From: an uncultured Eggerthella sp.
GTDB lineage: Bacteria > Actinomycetota > Coriobacteriia > Coriobacteriales > Eggerthellaceae
Length of the DNA: 9,025 bases
Direction of reading: 5' to 3'
NCBI GenBank assembly: GCA_900547965.1
Contig: URJE01000066.1
Coordinates: 1-9,025, forward strand
A model generated the notes under the pieces. That model did not search any database, was not told where the DNA came from, and saw only the letters and a list, made by a program, of their open reading frames with translations. Positions within the stretch are counted from its first letter, which is position 1. Each line of letters starts with the position of its first letter. This document shows, one piece after another, positions 7,493-9,025 of the stretch. The translations under genes were made by a program, and so were the position numbers.

Positions 7493-7520
7493 CTTGGCTA
7501 TGATACCTGTTCTAGCCAAG
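7493..7520. repeat. Inverted repeat upstream of dnaN, candidate operator
   Basis: CTTGGCTA at 7493-7500 and TAGCCAAG at 7513-7520 are perfect 8-base inverted repeats around a 12-base spacer. On the minus strand the spacer region contains TATCAT (7500-7505), a possible -10, about 32 bases from the dnaN start codon. It may be an operator over a dnaN promoter or a leader hairpin. No known regulator motif is recognised. Confidence 0.5.
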
Positions 7521-7526
7521 CTGATT

Positions 7527-7557
7527 CTCGATCACGAACGTAGTTGCGTCGATCGAG
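7527..7557. repeat. Bulged stem-loop between oriC unwinding region and dnaN
   Basis: CTCGATC (7527-7533) pairs with GATCGAG (7551-7557). Inside it ACG (7534-7536) pairs with CGT (7547-7549) and AAC (7537-7539) with GTT (7543-7545), around loop GTA (7540-7542). This gives 13 base pairs with single-base bulges at 7546 and 7550. On the plus strand it is followed by TTTT and a pyrimidine run, so it could stop antisense transcription out of dnaN into the origin. On the minus strand no T-run follows. Confidence 0.55.
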
Positions 7558-7600
7558 TTTTCCTCCCCTTTAATTCCTTCTCTATTCTTTAATAAATAAC

Positions 7601-7618
7601 TAATAGTAGAAGTAGTAA
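7601..7618 (+). other. DnaA-trio array next to AT-rich unwinding element
   Basis: The plus strand reads TAA, TAG, TAG, AAG, TAG, TAA in exact 3-base steps. Read 3' to 5' away from the boxes this gives six consecutive [G/A]A[T/A] trios, the single-strand DnaA-binding repeat described at the Bacillus subtilis origin. A short GC-containing gap (TCAGGGTGG) separates it from the nearest DnaA boxes. The AT-rich side (7581-7600) lies beyond the trios, as expected. Confidence 0.7.
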
Positions 7619-7622
7619 TCAG

Positions 7623-7639
7623 GGTGGATATGTTGATAA
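7623..7639 (-). promoter_or_regulatory. Two adjacent weak DnaA boxes beside the trios
   Basis: On the plus strand TGTTGATAA (7631-7639) matches the box complement TGTGGATAA at 8 of 9 positions. The abutting GGTGGATAT (7623-7631) matches at 7 of 9. They lie just right of the trios, where origin-proximal boxes are expected to guide DnaA onto the strand being opened. Confidence 0.55.
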
Positions 7640-7685
7640 CTCTTATTTTGCCTGATGAGCACGGAAAAATACCTGTCAGGAACCC

Positions 7686-7694
7686 TGTGGAAAA
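7686..7694 (-). promoter_or_regulatory. DnaA box, one mismatch
   Basis: The plus strand reads TGTGGAAAA, 8 of 9 matches to TGTGGATAA, so the box lies on the minus strand as TTTTCCACA. This variant is common in known origins. Confidence 0.65.
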
Positions 7695-7703
7695 GCACCT
7701 TGG

Positions 7704-7712
7704 TTATCCACA
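7704..7712 (+). promoter_or_regulatory. Consensus DnaA box
   Basis: TTATCCACA is a perfect match to the high-affinity DnaA box. It is the strongest box of the cluster and the best single anchor for calling this region oriC. Confidence 0.88.
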
Positions 7713-7721
7713 TGGAAAACG

Positions 7722-7730
7722 TGGGGATAA
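7722..7730 (-). promoter_or_regulatory. DnaA box, one mismatch
   Basis: The plus strand reads TGGGGATAA, 8 of 9 matches to TGTGGATAA. It starts exactly 18 bp from the consensus box start, as does the box at 7686 on the other side. A weaker 7-of-9 match, TCTTCCACA, follows at 7733-7741 on the plus strand. Confidence 0.55.
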
Positions 7731-7775
7731 CTTCTTCCACAAAGGATCAGGGTAATCCCCATACTTTGGCACCGC

Positions 7776-7784
7776 TTATCAACA
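7776..7784 (+). promoter_or_regulatory. DnaA box, one mismatch, at dnaA stop codon
   Basis: TTATCAACA matches TTATCCACA at 8 of 9 positions and lies four bases beyond the dnaA stop codon. It marks the right edge of the visible box cluster. Confidence 0.55.
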
Positions 7785-7788
7785 GGTT

Positions 7789-9025
7789 TTAATACTGCTG
7801 AATACGAATTTTTTCTCGCACCGCTTCCAGTTCTTCGCGGAGGTTTCGGTCTTCCTGCATTTGGTTCGAGATAAGCTCGCACGAATGGAGCACTGTGGTG
7901 TGATCGCGGTTAAACGCCTTGCCAATGTTGCTCAACGTGGTTTCCGACAAGTCTCGGCATAGGTAGATCGCAACTTGGCGTGGTCGTACTATGCTTCGCG
8001 CCCTGCCGCGCCCCACGATGTCTTTGTGCGAAACGCCATAAAAATCTTCAACGGCTGCTTGGATCATCTCTATAGTGATGCGCTTCTTGCCTCCACCGAT
8101 AAAGTGGTTGCCCAGGAGTTCCTTTACCTGGCCTTCCGAAAGCGTATGATCCTTATTCATTTTCATGGCGAATATCACATTGGTGATAGCGCTTTTCAGC
8201 TCTCGAATATTCGAGCTTGAGTTGTCTACGATGTAGTCGAGGATTTCGTCTGTAATGACGAAAGACGTGTTTTCCCGACTTTGGTAGTGGCGTATCAGGC
8301 TTTTGATGATGTTTCGCTTCGTTTCGTCGTCAGGAGGCTGGATGTCTATCGTGGCTCCTGAGTTGAATCGGGATACGTAGCGCTCGTCGAGGTCGATGTT
8401 CTTTGGCGCTCGGTCTGCGGAGAACACGAACTGCTTGCCCTTGGGGATCATCGAATTGAAGATGCGAAACAGTGCATTGAGTGTGCCTGGCTTGCTCTGA
8501 AGCCCCTGGATATCGTCGATAAGCAGCACGTCTGCTTGTTGGAAGTAGCCCTCGAAGTTCTTGAAGCTCTGCTTGTCGACGCTTTTCTCTATAGCTGCGT
8601 CGGAGTAGCGGTTCACCAGTTCCATCGAATCGATGTAGCACACGTTGAGCTCTGGGCGGGTTTCCTTGATGTAGTTCTGGATCGCACACATGAGGTGTGT
8701 TTTGCCTACGCCGGAGCGCCCATATATAAAGAGTGGGTTCAGCTCTGATGCGCCGGGGCGGTCTGCAACCTCTACCGCCATGTTGTAGGCCATACGGTTC
8801 GACTCTCCGATAACGAAGGAATCGAAGGTGAGTGCCGCTTCTCCCGTTGCTTCGTTGTCGTTTTCGCAAGTATCCGTTTTGGCCGGTTGCGGTTCGGGCG
8901 TTTCCTCCTGCGCAGCCGAATGGATGGGCTGGTGCTGGGGCGTGCTGGCGGGCTGTGCACTCGGAACAGACGTGGTCTGCGGGCTTGGTGTAGCGGGTGC
9001 CGGTTGCTGCTGGACCGCCTGCGGT
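7789..9025 (-). CDS. dnaA: Chromosomal replication initiator DnaA (N-terminus outside window)
   Basis: DnaA is the AAA+ ATPase that binds DnaA boxes and opens oriC. The last 411 codons are visible; domain I and the start lie beyond the right edge. The visible part opens with a Pro/Gln/Ala/Thr-rich linker of about 60 residues (domain II). The AAA+ core starts at ALTFDSFVIGESNRMAYNMAVEVA, so the ATG at 8793 is internal and not the start. Walker A is GRSGVGKTHL, Walker B is VLLIDDIQ, sensor I lies near FSADRAPKNI, box VII has the conserved arginine in YVSRF, and sensor II is NIRELKSAI. Domain IV carries the DNA-binding helix-turn-helix with ARSIVRPRQVAIYLCRDL and the signature RDHTTV (7891-7908). 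Several normally conserved AAA+ positions differ: IDDIQ is followed by Gly instead of the usual Phe, and SRF by Asn-Ser-Gly instead of residues such as Glu-Trp-Gly. The catalytic motifs are kept, so the protein looks functional. Confidence 0.97.
   Translation of the reverse strand, partial: PQAVQQQPAPATPSPQTTSVPSAQPASTPQHQPIHSAAQEETPEPQPAKTDTCENDNEATGEAALTFDSFVIGESNRMAYNMAVEVADRPGASELNPLFIYGRSGVGKTHLMCAIQNYIKETRPELNVCYIDSMELVNRYSDAAIEKSVDKQSFKNFEGYFQQADVLLIDDIQGLQSKPGTLNALFRIFNSMIPKGKQFVFSADRAPKNIDLDERYVSRFNSGATIDIQPPDDETKRNIIKSLIRHYQSRENTSFVITDEILDYIVDNSSSNIRELKSAITNVIFAMKMNKDHTLSEGQVKELLGNHFIGGGKKRITIEMIQAAVEDFYGVSHKDIVGRGRARSIVRPRQVAIYLCRDLSETTLSNIGKAFNRDHTTVLHSCELISNQMQEDRNLREELEAVREKIRIQQY

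Larger units (their letters stand above)
7469..7788. other. oriC: Probable chromosomal origin oriC (dnaA-dnaN intergenic region)
   Basis: This 320-bp stretch has no gene. From right to left it holds DnaA boxes (7631-7784), a run of TAG/TAA-type triplets (7601-7618), an AT-rich unwinding stretch (7581-7618, where 31 of 38 bases are A or T), a stem-loop (7527-7557) and an inverted repeat (7493-7520). The position between dnaA and dnaN is a common place for oriC. Other boxes may lie upstream of dnaA outside the window, as in two-part origins. Origin activity itself is inferred. Confidence 0.85.

Noticed and set aside
7469..7519. 17-codon extension of dnaN from ATG at 7519
   Set aside because: The family start MKFSVNQSEL is at 7468 with AGGAG before it. 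The extension crosses the inverted repeat and has no ribosome site.
7651..7680. CCTGA and TCAGG inverted pair as a dnaA terminator
   Set aside because: The arms are only 5 bases with a 20-base gap and no T-run follows, so chance is the simpler reading.
7711..7719. CATGGAAAA as a further DnaA box
   Set aside because: Only 6 of 9 bases match and it overlaps the perfect box at 7704-7712.
7676..7882. Minus-strand 68-codon open frame overlapping oriC and the dnaA 3' end
   Set aside because: It overlaps dnaA in another frame, runs through the DnaA boxes and has no recognisable product.
7789..8793. dnaA start at ATG 8793
   Set aside because: The reading frame stays open upstream to the window edge with the conserved TFDSFVIGESNR segment, so this ATG is internal.
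1..9025. A new defence, mobile or biosynthetic system
   Set aside because: All coding space is filled by core replication and gyrase genes in a familiar order, without transposase, repeats in array, phage genes or a foreign-looking region. The interest is in the non-coding sites.

Overview
This window holds the replication-origin locus of a bacterial chromosome. All six genes lie on the minus strand and are transcribed right to left in the order dnaA, (oriC), dnaN, recF, dciA-like (DUF721), gyrB, gyrA. dnaA is cut by the right edge, which loses its N-terminus, and gyrA is cut by the left edge, which loses its C-terminal tail. I saw no mobile element, CRISPR array, tRNA or rRNA.

The likely host is an actinobacterium of class Coriobacteriia, probably an Eggerthellaceae-like member with moderate GC. 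This is inference. It rests on the gene order with a DUF721 gene between recF and gyrB (as in Actinomycetota), the frequent GTG starts (gyrA, gyrB, the DUF721 gene), the short GyrB without the proteobacterial insertion, and a rather divergent DnaA AAA+ domain with a Pro/Gln-rich linker. The sequence alone does not fix genus or species.

Layout. Positions 1-2466 are gyrA. Positions 2467-2539 are a short spacer with a GC-rich hairpin and a near-perfect ParB site (parS). Positions 2540-4474 are gyrB. Positions 4475-4640 hold the gyrB promoter and leader, with an extended -10, a leader hairpin and a strong Shine-Dalgarno. Positions 4641-5231 are the DUF721 helicase-loader candidate, starting 2 nt after recF (5234-6352). 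A perfect parS palindrome lies inside the recF coding sequence at 6071-6092. Positions 6371-7468 are dnaN. Positions 7469-7788 are the dnaA-dnaN intergenic region, which looks like oriC: a cluster of DnaA boxes next to the dnaA stop codon, a run of DnaA-trio triplets, an AT-rich unwinding stretch, then a bulged stem-loop and an inverted repeat just upstream of dnaN. Positions 7789-9025 are the 3' part of dnaA.

How it works together. DnaA binds the boxes and spreads along the trios to open the origin. The DUF721 protein probably helps load the helicase. DnaN is the polymerase clamp. RecF works on gaps at stalled forks. Gyrase removes supercoils ahead of the forks. The two ParB sites mark this region for chromosome segregation. 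The genes are core housekeeping genes. The most interesting signals are non-coding: a parS written into recF codons, a second parS-like site between gyrB and gyrA, an origin-opening module resembling the one described in Bacillus subtilis, and several undescribed inverted repeats upstream of dnaN and gyrB.
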